DNA of 64,000 bases from Hyaloraphidium curvatum (lineage: Eukaryota > Monoblepharomycota > Hyaloraphidiomycetes > Hyaloraphidiales > Hyaloraphidiaceae): NCBI GenBank assembly GCA_025558095.1, contig JAIVFI010000010.1, forward strand, positions 124,001 to 188,000, given 5' to 3'. Position 1 is the first letter of the stretch; every line of letters begins with the position of its first letter. This document shows positions 21,701 through 32,950 of the stretch, in pieces. Made by a program: the position numbers and the translations under genes. Under the pieces are notes generated by a model. That model did no database searches. It was not told the origin of the DNA and saw nothing but the letters and a program-made list of their open reading frames with translations.

Positions 21701-22674
21701 CGGGTACTGCGAACAGATCGCAATGCGCTCGATGTGTTGGGAGTTCTGGTCCAGCTGCTTCTTGAGCGTCGGCGCGTCCGCGAGCGCCTCGTCCACGCGA
21801 ATACCGGTAAAGCGCCAAATCTCTATCCGTCGAGCGCATTGCTGGGAGCGGAAGAAGTTGCCGAGCCGGCTGTTGAGCGTCCCATAGGCAACCGCGGCTA
21901 GATCCTGTTGGCATCGCTCTTGGGGGCCCACCGCGGTGCTCCAGCCGAAGTAGGTCGTGTGTGTCTCACCCGCGTTGTACAGCTCGGCCTCTGCAAGCAA
22001 GTAGGGGAGCTGGACCGCGAAATGAGCCGCGTCCGCAGGGAAGTTGATCGCGTATCGGCAGAAATCGCGTTGCTGGTCGGCAGCGGACCCGTAGACGACG
22101 CGCCGCACGTAGAACTCGGCGGGCGGGCCCTTGAACAGAATCAAGAATGTGAGCCCACGGATGGAAGCAGAAACAGTGCCTAGCTTACCGAAGTATTGTC
22201 CTCGCGGTCTCCCCTATGGTCATCGTCATCGGAGCTGCCGTCCATAGATCCTTCCCACGGCGCAAGAGGCACTACCCCGACGAACTCCAGACCCGAAATA
22301 GAGGAGAAGTCGGCGGTGTAAGGGCGCTCCACTAGGTAACGGAGTGTCGGAGCAAGCGTTTTCAAGTTGTCCGCCAGGAGGGGGATCTCGCGTAGCTGCT
22401 CGACGGTGTACAGATCCAGTCCTTCGAGATCCCGTTGTACGTTGCAGGATCGAACGATGCGATCCTCGTCGGCGCTAGCCTTGTCCGCCCATATGTGCCG
22501 ACTGGCTCCGATGCGGGCCTTGGCCGCGTTGCGCAGAAGTTCCGATCGTGGATCTTGCCCGAGATATCCACCCGCCAGTGCCGCTACAGGATCCGCGAGC
22601 GCCTCCTTGAAAGCGAGCGCATCCTTCTCGAGCTTCTCCGCGGCGAGCTCCCGCCGCTGGGCTTTCTGGTCCAT
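18778..22674 (-). CDS. Orphan 1224-residue protein
   Basis: Not recognised. Five exons join with good GT-AG introns of 49-61 nt (exons 22674-22189, 22129-20167, 20105-19652, 19598-19016, 18966-18778), all phases agreeing. The start at 22674 opens a charged helix (MDQKAQRRELAAEKLEKDA). An acidic patch (DGSSDDDDHRGDRED) precedes a long, evenly composed globular region without membrane helices. Around residues 800-1100 several Cys and His occur in order, CNEKGRC, NTFHRHIES, WWPHEIAWMGGERR, CGNKDRKCTSW and IQHKCKE, which could be metal ligands. The last exon is a Pro/Ala-rich low-complexity tail ending in a basic cluster EKRRRLKENV, a plausible nuclear signal. Codon use matches the neighbours. 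Function unknown. Confidence 0.7.
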
Positions 22675-23228
22675 GCTCGGCCCCGCCAAAGAGAGTCGTA
22701 CCCGTAATCCCCGGTTAACGCGCGCTCCTGCGACGAAAGTATGATGAGAAAAGGTCTTTGGAAACCCTCTCGCGAGACTGGACGGGAGCTGCCGTCGCTG
22801 CGCGTCCGGTCCAGCGGGTGGGAAACCAGCAAGCCAGCCCACGCGCAGCGTGGGTCAATCTCCTCAAGTGCTGGGTCTAAACGCCGCCAAGAGCGCGCGT
22901 AACCCGGTAGAGCTCACCTTGGGCGGAAACCGAGGTCGTCCGATCGAGGGAACTCGGGGCTGGAGAGCCCCGTCCCGTGGAGCCGGCCCCGCCGGTGGAG
23001 GAAACAGCGGCGTGGGATCCCTAGAAGAGTCCTCGACGACACATCAGTGGAGTCTGGCAGGCCAACGCGTCGTATGTCGCGAAGGACTGCTTCTCCCACG
23101 AGGGACCTGTGTCCCTCGTTCTCCGGTTTGTCTGCGATCTCCGACTCATAAGATCTTCGAATCAATTTCACAAGCGAACCAGCACTGGACACTAATGGCA
23201 AAACCGTCATCGAGAGAGCATCGTTTAA

Positions 23229-23758
23229 AGGTCCGCGGCCTTCTCGGTCGGTCCGGGGACGGATGCCGGCGCCTCCGCGCCGGCCGCCATCAACTCCCTG
23301 CTCGGACCCGCCGCCGGCGGCTGCGCCGCCGCGATCGGGGGCTATTGCGCAAGTGTATGTCTCGAGCTTTCGGACGTCGACGCAGGGTTCTACGCTTTGC
23401 GGGATCTGAAGCCTTTTCGGCATCGCGCGCAGTTTGGCCGCACGGAAGAGCGACGCGACAGCCGGGCCATGTTCGACGCCGTCGCCGCGCTCCCCGGCCC
23501 CTGGGAAAACGTGAGGCTCCAGTGGAAACCTTTCTGGCTTCCCCCGAAATCATCCTTGCGGAAATGGTCGTCAGAGGGACGTGGCCTCTGCACGTTGCTA
23601 AAAGCGCGCCGGATCTCGGGGAGAACTGGAAGCGGATCATCAACACCGTCGACTTCCGAAACCAGTTCCTGGAGTGCTACAAGGCGGAAGCGGAACCTGG
23701 TTCTGGACGATTGTATTCGGATCGGCTGGAGCAGTTCAAGCGGGCCAATCTCCCGTAG
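23229..23758 (+). CDS. Possible coding fragment, start not found
   Basis: Two open segments join through a plausible 53-nt intron (23522-23574, GTGGAA...GTCAG). They encode a stretch including AINSLLGPAAGGCAAAIGGY, VCLELSDVDAGFYAL and, after the join, GTWPLHVAKSAPDLGENWKR, ending at a TAG. The amino-acid texture is that of a real protein, but no in-frame ATG is present upstream: a TAA lies at 23226, so a further exon would be needed. No domain recognised. Confidence 0.3.
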
Positions 23759-24974
23759 GATGGCGGGGTGTGGAGAGCGTGAGCTTGGCAAGGCACCACG
23801 GAGTTGGCTGGACAAGAAATCCGGGGACTTGACGGTTGTGGACTGCTTCGAGTCAGCACGAAAGGGCGGCACCTGCGAGGTACTATAGCACGATGTGTTC
23901 ACGAGCCGGCTCCTGCGGCACGCCGAGCAACTCAGCGTATAGCATAGCCCTTACCAAAGGCCACAATGCTGCCTCGGGTGCAGACCACAGTCCGCGCCCA
24001 GGCAATGTCGGGATGCTCCTGCCAGCCCCCCTTCGAGAAGCGGCCGCCCGAGTGTCTCTCTCGGCGGCAAGGTGTCCAACGACCTGAAGAGCAACACTAA
24101 CCTGGTCATTCCACGTCATATCCATCGTCGGCGATCCACGTCCACCCAATCAATCCAGCAGAAGCCGAAAGGGAGGGCGAAGGCGAACCTGGGGGAGGGG
24201 GAGGGCCAGGGCGTTAGCTCCGGTCGTAGGGCACGGGGGTCGACGGAGTCCGAGCGCGCCGAGAGACGACAGTGCGGGCAACTCGAACGGCAGAAGCCGC
24301 GCAGGCGGGTGCTTGTAGGCAGGCGCAAACGTTGAACGACGCGGTGAATGCAGCTTGACTCAAGCTGCGAGGTCATCCAAGCCCGACGTCGGCGTAGGAC
24401 GCCGCTGAGCAGCGCCCACGGTCAACTACCGCAGGGGTTCCTTTTTGCGACCAGGTGCGACCCGGTCCGGCTCGTTGACCCGAAATCTCGGCGTCCAGAG
24501 CTGCCGACCACTGCCGCGGGCGAAACGCGGAGCTCTGGAAAGGAATGCATCGAAGGCAAAGGCAGTAGCGCGCTGCGGTTTGATGCTGTCGTCGCATCGT
24601 GCGCTAGGCGGTTTTAGAGGACGAGCGCGGACATAAGGATGAAGACGCTTGTCGTATTGTATTGACGATGTGCGACATTGCAACGTAGAGTTGACATGGT
24701 CCGAAGAGGTGCCTTTAGACCCATCCGCTCCGTTTCTTCCCTCCGAGCGCGCAATCCATCCTTCCAAGCCTCCCCACTTGCGGTTCCGGCCGTCCCGCCC
24801 ATGCTCGTACTCCGTTCGCCACCGCTTGGGGGCACGGCGCCTCGCCCGAAGTCGGACTCCACCTGCAAACACAACCCGAATCCCCCCACCCAGCCTGCCT
24901 CCCGCGGTGCGCCCCCGCTCTCCCCCACCGCAAGCGCCGCCGCTGACCTTCCTCGCTCCCCGCCGCAGCGCAAA
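23759..24974. other. Intergenic, no supported gene
   Basis: About 1.2 kb with only short or low-complexity frames on both strands. The last 250 bp, C/T-rich on the plus strand, are probably the 5' leader of the small membrane protein that follows. Confidence 0.45.
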
Positions 24975-25250
24975 ATGCCGCCCCGCACGCGCGCCGCCGC
25001 CCGCGCCGAGGGCGAATCCACCGCCCCCGCGACGCCCTCCAAACCCGCCGCAACGCCGGCGCCCGACGCCCCCGCTCCCTCCAACGAACCCGCCGCGGCC
25101 GCGGTGCAGCAGGCAAAGCAGGGCGGGCTGCCGCCCGACGTGCTGGCCGCCGTGATCCTCGTGCTGGTGGGGGTCGCGATCCTCTACTTCAACATCCGGG
25201 AGCACGCGGCGGAGTGGTGGGCCGGGGGGAAGGAGAGGGCGGAGCTCTGA
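24975..25250 (+). CDS. Small tail-anchored membrane protein (91 aa)
   Basis: A short protein with an Ala/Pro-rich, disordered first 55 residues and one strong transmembrane helix (VLAAVILVLVGVAILYF, about 58-74), followed by a 17-residue tail ending ERAEL. The layout is that of a tail-anchored protein of the ER or outer mitochondrial membrane. The size and layout resemble Sec61-beta, but the family's Gly-Leu-Lys-Val-Asp-Pro-like motif before the helix is missing, so no name is given. The start is the ATG after GCAAA at 24975; the longer upstream open frame is low-complexity. Confidence 0.55.
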   Translation: MPPRTRAAARAEGESTAPATPSKPAATPAPDAPAPSNEPAAAAVQQAKQGGLPPDVLAAVILVLVGVAILYFNIREHAAEWWAGGKERAEL

Positions 25251-26540
25251 GGGGAGGCCTGGAGGGATTGCTGCGGAGTGGGGGGGGAAGGGGAGGCGAG
25301 GGAAGGGGCGCGCGAGGGGGGAGGGGGGCGGGCCGGTCCTGCCCCCGCTTGCCCCCTTTGCGGCGCTTGGACATTGGAAGGAACCCGGCGATACCCCGGA
25401 CTTGCTTTGGATCACCTTCGCCTGCGCGGGCGTGGGGGGCCGAAGGGCATTGGAACCGCGATACCCGGATACCCGTAATGCTGTCGAGTTGTTCGTTGTT
25501 TGGCGCGAATCTGGGAATGAGGACGTGCGTTGTTGCCGGTGCGATTGCTCTCGGAAGAAGTTGCGGGTGCATGGACGAGTACAGGGTGGCGGGAGGGGGA
25601 CGGAGAGGGCGGGGGAGGGTGGAGGCTGCGGCCGAGGAGGGGGAGCCGAACGCGGACCGCGGTGCCGGGTTCCCAGCCCCTCCGACCGCCTTTCTCGCCG
25701 CCTGCCGGATCTGCCGAACGCGAGGAGCCCCCAGGCACCCGCCGCACCGGATCGGCCGCGTGCAGGGACCACCCTACCAACCCCCCGGCAAGCTGGTCCG
25801 AGCCCAACCGTCCGGTCCGAAAGCCCGGCGATCGGCTGTCCGCTTCCCCCCACTTGAGCGGTGCTGTTACGTTACAAAGCTTTGTTGGACGTGACCGATC
25901 GCGGGAGACGCCGCGGGAAGGGCCGGGTCGGGACGCCACCATAGTGACGGGGGATCCCGGGGATCGGGCGGTGCCGCTGGGGGGATGCCCGGCGTATGGA
26001 GGTCGGACGCCCCAATCGCGGACTGCCATCATCGTATGTTGCACCGGAGCAGGAAATCGGCGGATCTAATAAGGATTAAGCCTGCTGCGGCCCGGCTAAC
26101 AATGGGGGCAGGGAAGATTGGGGGAGGTCCGGGCGCCGTCCGGCAGCCCTCCCACGGCCGGGGCAGCCGAGCATTCCCCTCGCTAGCGCCGATCTATCGC
26201 CATCCGCATCCGCAACGCGTCCCCGCCCCCCGGCATTCCCACGAATTCGGGATGTGGGACGCCGGCAACTCGGCTGGTGCCCCCGGCGGCGCACGCGCTC
26301 GCGCCAACAACCCCTGCCCATGCCCGCGGCCAAACACGGCGCCGGCCGCGCGTGAGCCGCCCCGCAGCACAGACGAAGCGCGCGCCGCCGCCGCGGCCGA
26401 GAGCGCCGCGGAGAGCCGGCCGGGCCGCCGATACCCATACCCCGCGGCCGCGCACCGACCCGCCGCCGCACCCAGCACCCGCGAGCCGGCCACGGACGAT
26501 TTAAGGAGTTTTTATTAGGCGCTCGGAGGAGAAGCCGGGA
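25251..26540. other. Intergenic, G-rich then C-rich, no supported gene
   Basis: The first 100 bp are strikingly G-rich on the plus strand (runs of GGGG every few bases), capable of G-quadruplex formation. The remainder carries only shadow frames. An AT-rich break, TTTAAGGAGTTTTTATTA at about 26500, lies 40 bp before the GSK3 start and may mark its core promoter. Confidence 0.4.
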
Positions 26541-28337
26541 ATGGCCTCGCGCAGGGCAGCCCCCGCCGCGGGCCTGGACCCCAAGGCCGCGCTGCCGCTC
26601 GCGCCCGCCTCGCAGCGCTCGGCCTCGGGGGACGCGTCGAGCCAGGGCAGCGTTATCAACGGGATCAGGATTAGCGGTGGGCCGCCATGTTTCGCCCCCC
26701 TGGCGTCGCTCACACCCCTCGCCACCCCAGGCGAACCCGACTCGTCCAAGCTCATGTTCGTCGCCGCCTGCGACGCCCGCTCGGGCTCGCAGGAGCAGGT
26801 GGTCTACTCCAACTCCAAGGTCGTGGGCAACGGCAGCTTCGGCGTCGTCTTCCAGGTGCGCGGGGTGCCCGGGCCGCCTGAAGGGGCCGGCTAACAGACC
26901 CGCCGGGGGCCCAAACAGGCCAGGTTGTCGGCGCCGTCGCGGATGAAGGGCGAGTGCGTGGCGATCAAGAAGGTGCTGCAGGACAAGCGGTTCAAGGTGG
27001 GCACCGGTGGCGGGGGGCGTCGCTTTGTTGTTTCTCACCGCCTGCGCCCCCGCCCGCTTCGCCGCACCCGCCCGCCTCGCCCGCCCGCCCTTTCCCTCCT
27101 CGAACTTCCCCTCTGTTCCAAAGAACCGAGAACTGCAAATCATGCGCCTGGTCGAGCACCCCAACATCTGTGCGCTGCGGTTCTTCTTCTACTCCAACGG
27201 CGAAAAGGCCGACGAGGTCTTCCTGAACCTCATGCTCGAGTACGTCCCCGAGACCATCTACAGGGCGGGGCGGCACTACTACAAGCTGAAGCAGCCCATG
27301 CCCATGCTGCTCATCAAGGTGGGCTGGACTCGCCTCCGCCTTATCTGCTCCTCTGACTTGGCCCCACCCAGCTCTACATGTACCAGCTCTTCCGCTCTCT
27401 TGCCTACATCCACTCCCTCGGCATCTGCCACCGCGACATCAAGCCGCAGAACCTCCTCCTCGACTCGGCCACCGGCATCCTCAAGCTGTGCGACTTCGGC
27501 TCGGCGAAAATCCTCGTGCCCGACGAGGCGAACGTGTCGTACATCTGCTCGCGGTACTACCGCGCGCCGGAGCTCATCTTCGGGAGCACCATGTACACCG
27601 TCTCCATCGGTGGGCTCCCTTGGCGCTCGGTCCACCTTGTCACGCGCTCACTTCCGCCCCCTCCCAGACGTCTGGTCGACCGGCTGCGTCATGGCGGAGC
27701 TCATGCTCGGGCAGCCCCTGTTTCCGGGCGAGAGCGGCGTGGACCAGCTCGTGGAGATCATCAAGGTCCTGGGAACGCCGACGAGGGAGCAGATCCGCAA
27801 CATGAACCCGAACTACACGGACTACAAGTTCCCGCAGATCAAGGCGAGTACGTGGAATAAGGTGCGTTGACTGTGGTGGGATCGCGGCAGGGCCTCAGAA
27901 AGCTGACGCCCCGTTCGCGGCAGGTCTTCCGCAACAACAAGTGCGCGACCCCCGAATCCCTCGAGTTCCTCCCCCGCCTCCTCGACTACACCCCCACGGC
28001 GCGCCTGACGGCCGCCGACGCCATGGCCCACCCCTTCTTCGACGAGCTCCGTGACCCCGCCTCCCGCCTCCCCTCCGGGCGTGAACTCCCTCCCCTCTTT
28101 GGCTTCTCCCGGGACGAGCTGGCCTCCTTCACTCCCGCCCAGGTGGCCAAGCTGGTCCCCCCGCACGCTGCAGCGGACCTCGCCGCGCGCGGGCTGGTCC
28201 CCTCGTCGCTGGCCCGCGGCGCGCGCAAGTCGCCGCGGGAGGTGGCCGAGGCGTCGGCCGGGCTGGCGGGCAACCCGAACGCGGTGGTGGTCCCCCGCGA
28301 GGGCGACGCCGCGGAGCTCGGGGAGCTGGACGCATAG
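26541..28337 (+). CDS. GSK3: Glycogen synthase kinase 3 (shaggy) orthologue
   Basis: Ser/Thr protein kinase of the GSK3 family (CMGC group), 459 residues from seven exons. Introns are 26677-26730, 26856-26918, 26997-27123, 27319-27371, 27610-27667 and 27862-27923. Visible features: glycine loop [12 protein letters not shown], catalytic Lys in [13 protein letters not shown], catalytic loop [14 protein letters not shown], the activation-loop Tyr in [14 protein letters not shown] (equivalent to Tyr216 of the human beta isoform), and the GSK3-specific [20 protein letters not shown] and TPTARLT. The N-terminal 70 residues are low-complexity. A C-terminal extension of about 100 residues, Ala/Pro-rich, follows the usual end and is not conserved. 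The first intron is a multiple of three and would go unnoticed in an ORF scan. Confidence 0.95.
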
Positions 28338-28645
28338 ACGGACACCGGCTTGTTTCGCTGCTTCCCGCCGAGAGGGGGGACATTACTTAGGCGCTTCCGA
28401 CGATGCCACGATACCCAGGCCCCGCGGGGGGGAGGACGTGTAGATATGCGGGTGTAGACTAGGTGCGGAGATCTATATCGTCTGTTTCGGTACCCGTGAA
28501 CTGGTGTGGTGGTGCGGTCCTGTGGGCGGTGATTTGGGACGCAAAGGGTCGAGTTCGCACCGTCATCGAATCACCGCGCACACGAGCACCTCCCACCTGC
28601 CGCGCCCCGCGCCTTCCATTTCCTCCTCCCCTGCCGATAAACAGA
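28338..28645. other. Intergenic, no gene seen
   Basis: Spacer between GSK3 and the small HMG-like gene, both on the plus strand. Nothing recognisable. Confidence 0.4.
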
Positions 28646-29240
28646 ATGCGCGCGCTGCACCCGCTCTCTCCCCGGCCCGCCGGCCCGCGCGCGCGGTCCC
28701 CCGCGTCGTCCTCCGAGGGCGGTTCCCCGCCCGCGCGGGCCGCGCCCTCTACCCGCACCGCGCCCGCTGGGCAGAGCGAGAGCAGCGCGGAGGTGAAGAA
28801 GGCGGCCGGCGGAGTCAAGAACGGGAGGGGAAAGTGGGTTCCACGCGTCACTCCTCGACGGGGAGCGGCGGGGGGCAGAGGTGCGAACGAGGCTGACGAT
28901 CGTTTCCTCCCTCGTTGCCTCCCCTCCGCGGGCTCTTCCTCGCTCTCTCCTCCTCCGTATGTGCGGTCTCGGCGGCGGCCGCGACAGCTCGCCCTACACC
29001 CGGTTCGCAACCCGCGCGCCGCGGTCCCGATCACCGCCGCTGACCCACGCCGCGAAGCTTCCTCGCCGTCGAGATCCGCCGCCTCAAGTCGCTCCACCCG
29101 ACCATGAAGCACAAGTCCGTGTTCAAGATGGCCGCGGGGAAGTGGGTAGCGATCGGCTGCCATGGGAGGGAGGTGCTGATCGCCGCGATCTGGGCAGCTG
29201 GGCGACGGCGGAGGAGAACCCGAGGCGCAAGGACGCCTGA
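28646..29240 (+). CDS. Small YABBY/HMG-box-like protein (109 aa)
   Basis: Four exons (28646-28833, 28988-29002, 29058-29141, 29198-29240), one only 15 nt long, give 109 residues. The first 55 are Ser/Pro/Ala-rich. The C-terminal half reads NSPYTRFLAVEIRRLK, HPTMKHKSVFKMAAGNW and ATAEENPRRKDA: this is the SPYxxFxxxE...KxxxP.hxHKxaF..AAxNW...ENP pattern of fungal YABBY-like HMG proteins, thought to bind or bend DNA in the nucleus. The join into AAGNW uses donor GTGGGT and acceptor GGCAG and is what convinced me of the model, since none of the three raw frames contains the domain whole. Confidence 0.72.
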
Positions 29241-29312
29241 TGAGTGACTACTATTGGACCCGCCGCGGAAGATGCCCGCGTATTGTCAACTATGTGCGAA
29301 CTGCGTCTAATG

Positions 29313-30733
29313 TTATCCGGAGCTTTCGTATGGTGCAATCTCGCACGCTTTTATCCACGTTGGGTCTCTCGCTGCTATACAAAGTGCTCCGGTTCCTCCA
29401 AGGCAATCCTCAAGTCCGGTCCGCCGTGGGGCGACTGCAGGGCAAGCTCGATGGTCTGCACCTGCACGGACCAAGTAGCCGTCCCGATTTGCAAGTTCCT
29501 TCAGTGCTTCCAGCCGGATTGCACCGAGCGACCGGAAGCCCCGCTTCAGCACCAGCAGCACATCGAGGTCCCGCAGCGCCCCCAGTTCCTCAAGGACCCG
29601 CAGCACCTCGACGTAGGGGCGGGCCGTGTCTGGCGTCCAGCCCTGTTCGTGGATTGCGTTGTTCTCCACGTGGCAGATCCCTCTTCGTACGACAATTTCC
29701 AGCGGCGGATCCCTGCGGAGGGTGCAGCGCAGGCCCTCGGCGAGCCCGTTGGCGACGGGTCCCACAAGGGTCAGGCCGTCCATTTCAAGGGTCCGGAGGT
29801 TGGGTGGGAGCTGCCGGCCGACCAAGGTCGCCGGATCGCACGACCCGCGGAACTGGAGGACCTCCGCGCTCCGGATGCGGGGCAGCGTGGCCCAGAACGG
29901 CTCGAAATGGGCGCGCCAGTCGGGCATTGTGCCCATCAGCGTCCAGCAGATGCGCTTGGGGCGGAAATGGGGTTTATCCGCCAGGTACTGGAGATCCCGG
30001 ACGACACTGCCGGTCCAGGTAGTTGTCCGCCGCAAGAGACGCGTCGGGAAAGAATCCACTTGCTGCTGGAGTCGGTCGTCGTCGTCTGTGGCCATGTAAA
30101 TCGTCAAATCCGCATCCTCGAGAGAAGAGCAGGCGGAATCGACAGATGCCAAGAAATCGGTGTCGTACCACGAAGTCAATTCAGAAACTTTAGGCCAGGC
30201 AGGTGTGGAAATCTCGGTTGCTCTCGATCTCGAGAAATGAGGTCGACCGTAACATCGAGGTGGGTCAAGAACTTCAAATCGGCACCTGTGATCGAGAGAC
30301 GTTCAAGCTGGTGGACGCGCGGCAGGGCCCACGCAATGAGCTGGCGATTAGGCTCGTTCTTCCGCATCTGCGTGTCGAGCCGCTTGGGTAACAGCTTGAC
30401 GAACCGCAGAAGCCCGCGCTGCTCCAGCTGCTCGAATGTTTGCGCGGCATCCATCTCGCGTCGCAGCATGGGAGGCGCACGCCCAGGAATGCCCGCCTCG
30501 GGGAGCAGCCATTGGATGCTGAACCGGGACAGGAATCTGGGCAGCAGAAGCTCGTACACTGCACGGGAAACAAGCATCATTTCCAGAAGTTCCTTAGTCG
30601 CGGGCCTGAGGTGAGATGCGACGGCGAGGAGCAGCTCCGGTGGCAGGCGCGCTTCGGACGCGTCATCGCCCGGACCCCCGGCCGGCGCGTCCTGCGGCTC
30701 CGCGGCGACGGGGCAATCGAAAGCTTCGGCCAT
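29313..30733 (-). CDS. F-box protein
   Basis: Predicted SCF adaptor of 451 residues. An F-box lies at about residues 28-65 (ARLPPELLLAVASHL, then LEMMLVSRAVYELLLP). The rest is Leu-rich with short repeats resembling degenerate leucine-rich repeats (LPPNLRTLEMDGLTL, LEELGALRDLDVLLVL). The raw sequence appears frameshifted near 30176; a 65-nt intron (30221-30285, GTGCCG...GAGAG) restores one frame, although its acceptor is weak. If that intron is not used, the gene is broken at this point. Confidence 0.6.
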
Positions 30734-31076
30734 GATGTGCGATTGGGCCGGCGGGGGTACGTCCTGGAAGGCTCAAAAGTGTGCCGCCGGGGGTGCGCGT
30801 CTGCAGAGTCAGGAGAGCGAAGTGGCGCGGAGCCAGAAACTTCAAATCAAGACGATCCCAAGCTGAATACCTCCGTGCAAGGAACACGGGGACATTGATG
30901 GATCAACTTCTCTGGCACGAGATGTCGAATCAACCGAGAATCTCTAGGCGCGCCTCGTGATGCAGCTCAATACAACAGCCTCGCCCCTTCCCTCCTTTCC
31001 GTGCCGAGAGTCCCATCCACCGCAGCATCCCATCCATTCTGGCGCCATACCGCCGATCCAGGAGCACCCCCGCCGG
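30734..31076. other. Intergenic, no gene seen
   Basis: Separates the F-box gene start from the 3' end of the left-arm channel-like gene, both minus strand. It marks the outer edge of the left arm of the inverted duplication. Confidence 0.4.
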
Positions 31077-32210
31077 CTACATGTCAAAATCGTCCTCGTC
31101 GTCCTCGAACACCACGGTCCGGCCGTACCCGTTCGAGGGCAGGCTCGAGGGCACCACGTCGATCGCGGGCATGTGGCCCGCGAGCAGGCCCTGCGTCGCC
31201 GAGAGGTCGACGTTCTGCGGGCGCGAGAAGATGTTTTGTCGGTTTCTGGCACGCCGGCAAGGGAGGGACGTCAGTTTGGTTCGCGGCGGCCCAGGCGCCC
31301 GCACGAGGACCCACTTCCGCAGCATGAACAGCATCCGCACGCCCTGCGCGACGTTGCGCACGATGATCATGAACAGGTCCAGCACCTCCTCCTTCTCGGA
31401 CCACGAGTCCGGGTTGCAGTCCGTCTGGTGGGCCAGCGGCCGCGTGGCCGTCATGACGGCCAGCGTGACGACGCAGAACACGAGCACGGCGAGGTCGAAG
31501 ACGTTCCAGATGGATTTCCAGAACAGCTGGCGGGCGGGGTGACATGTCAGGCCGGAGCCGCTGTGCCAACGCAAGGTCTACCGACCCGTCCGAGGGCCGT
31601 CATCCGTATCGCGATCTCGAAGATCATGGAGAGGTTGATGAGCACCTCGAACGTGACAAAGGTGATGCTGGGGCTGTGTGGAACGCGTGGAAGGGGGCCA
31701 ACCGTTGGCACTCCGAGACAGGCCGGTCTCGCAGCAAAGGCCCACCATTTCTCAGTCGAGGCCTTCGACGTCCAAGCATTCACAAGGAATGAAATCACAA
31801 GGAAGGAAGTGGTGCCGTTAACCCGATATGAAATCCAGACAACAGGTCCCCGGTTCCGGGCAACCCACGAGGTAGATGGTGGCGACCGACAGCAGCGCCA
31901 TGACCACGTAGAGCGTGGCATAGGCCCGCGAGTACAGGATCCTGTTTGCCAGCCCCTTCCATATCTCGCGCCGCGTGATCGAGTGCCTGGCCGAGGGCAG
32001 GTGCCGCGGGATCCCGACGAACGACTCGTCGCGGGCCATGCCGGGCGACGGGCTGCGACCCGGCGGCGAGCCGTCGCCGTCCTCCGACGCCTCGGCGGTG
32101 CCGTCGCGCGAGTCGGCGCTGTCGCGGCCGCGCGGGCTGCGCGCCGTCGGGGGCTGCAGCTGCCGCGCGGGTGGGCCGCCGCGCTGGTACGACGCCGAGC
32201 CGGCCTTCAT
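31077..32210 (-). CDS. Fungal ion-transport-domain-like membrane protein, left copy
   Basis: Member of a conserved fungal family resembling a voltage-sensor or partial ion-channel domain; transported ion unknown. After a disordered, Ser/Pro/Arg-rich N-terminus (residues 1-90) come four hydrophobic helices: LYVVMALLSVATIYL; FVTFEVLINLSMIFEIAIRM; IWNVFDLAVLVFCVVTLAVM; and LDLFMIIVRNVAQGVRMLFML. The C-terminus has the family motif NIFSRPQNVDLSA and an acidic end (EDDEDDFDM). Introns 31527-31585 and 31246-31314 are clear; the first intron ends at about 31667-31674 but its donor could not be fixed with a canonical GT. The start at 32210 is chosen because it is the first ATG shared with the right copy; an upstream ATG at 32354 exists only here. 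Confidence 0.75.
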
Positions 32211-32733
32211 GCCCAAAGGGGACGGCGCGTCGATAGGCGCGTCCCCATGGTCATTATTGGGGGAGACCGCCGGGCTGGCCAGTGGAGCGGAGCTCGGAGT
32301 TGGAGGTGAAAGCGGTGCGGACCGGCCAGCTGTCACCCGCGCAACCTGCCGCAAAATGCAACCACCAGTATGGATGATTCGCTGGTTCCGAGTTGGGCAT
32401 ATGATGGATTGAGCTCCGGTTACGCTAGATCCCAGATGATTTGGCGGATCCAGTTGTTCGGGGCCGTTGCTGCCGAGCTACTCGAGGAGGCGGCCCGACA
32501 CTCCCTGCAACCACCACCTCGAAGAGCACTCGAGGACTAGGTTAAGCACGACGGACAGCGTCCTCATCCATGCCAATTACCACCATGGAGGTTAGGTTAT
32601 CGGGCCAGCCGGGGTCAGGACCGGTCCGGGGAGGCAGATCGGACGAGTGGACGGGAACAGGCAGCCAACCAACACAAGTACGAGAAAGAGGCAATCAATT
32701 CAGCCAAAGGCGTACATCGGCATCGAAGGGTGT

Positions 32734-32749
32734 GGCGTTTAGATACGCC
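32734..32749 (-). promoter_or_regulatory. Orphan histone-type stem-loop, left arm
   Basis: Minus-strand GGCGTATCTAAACGCC, identical to the hairpin after H4, but about 1 kb downstream of H3 with no histone gene directly in front of it. Stem of five pairs, loop ATCTAA. Confidence 0.65.
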
Positions 32750-32888
32750 GGGAGACGCGCGCGGGGCGCCGGGGAGCCTAGCCGGGGAGCAGCTTACGAG
32801 CGCTCGCCGCGGAGACTCCTCGCACCGTAGACCGAACCGAGTCGCCCGTAGACCATAGTCAGTGGCCATGGACCGCCGCAGCACTCGT

Positions 32889-32950
32889 GAACCGGTCCCA
32901 GAACCCCGCGAACCGGCCCCAGAACCCCGTGAACCTGGCCGGAACCCGAT
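32889..32950. repeat. Short tandem repeat, about 21-bp unit x3
   Basis: Unit GAACCGGTCCCAGAACCCCG with small variation, repeated about three times; an identical copy is at 60186-60247 in the right arm. Confidence 0.65.

Noticed and set aside
24975-25250. Sec61-beta assignment of the small tail-anchored protein
   Set aside because: Size and layout agree, but the conserved segment before the helix is absent.
30170-30185. Apparent frameshift in the F-box gene at 29.3-30.7 kb
   Set aside because: A 65-nt GT-AG intron slightly upstream (30221-30285) restores a single frame of 451 residues; a true frameshift remains only a fallback because the acceptor is weak.
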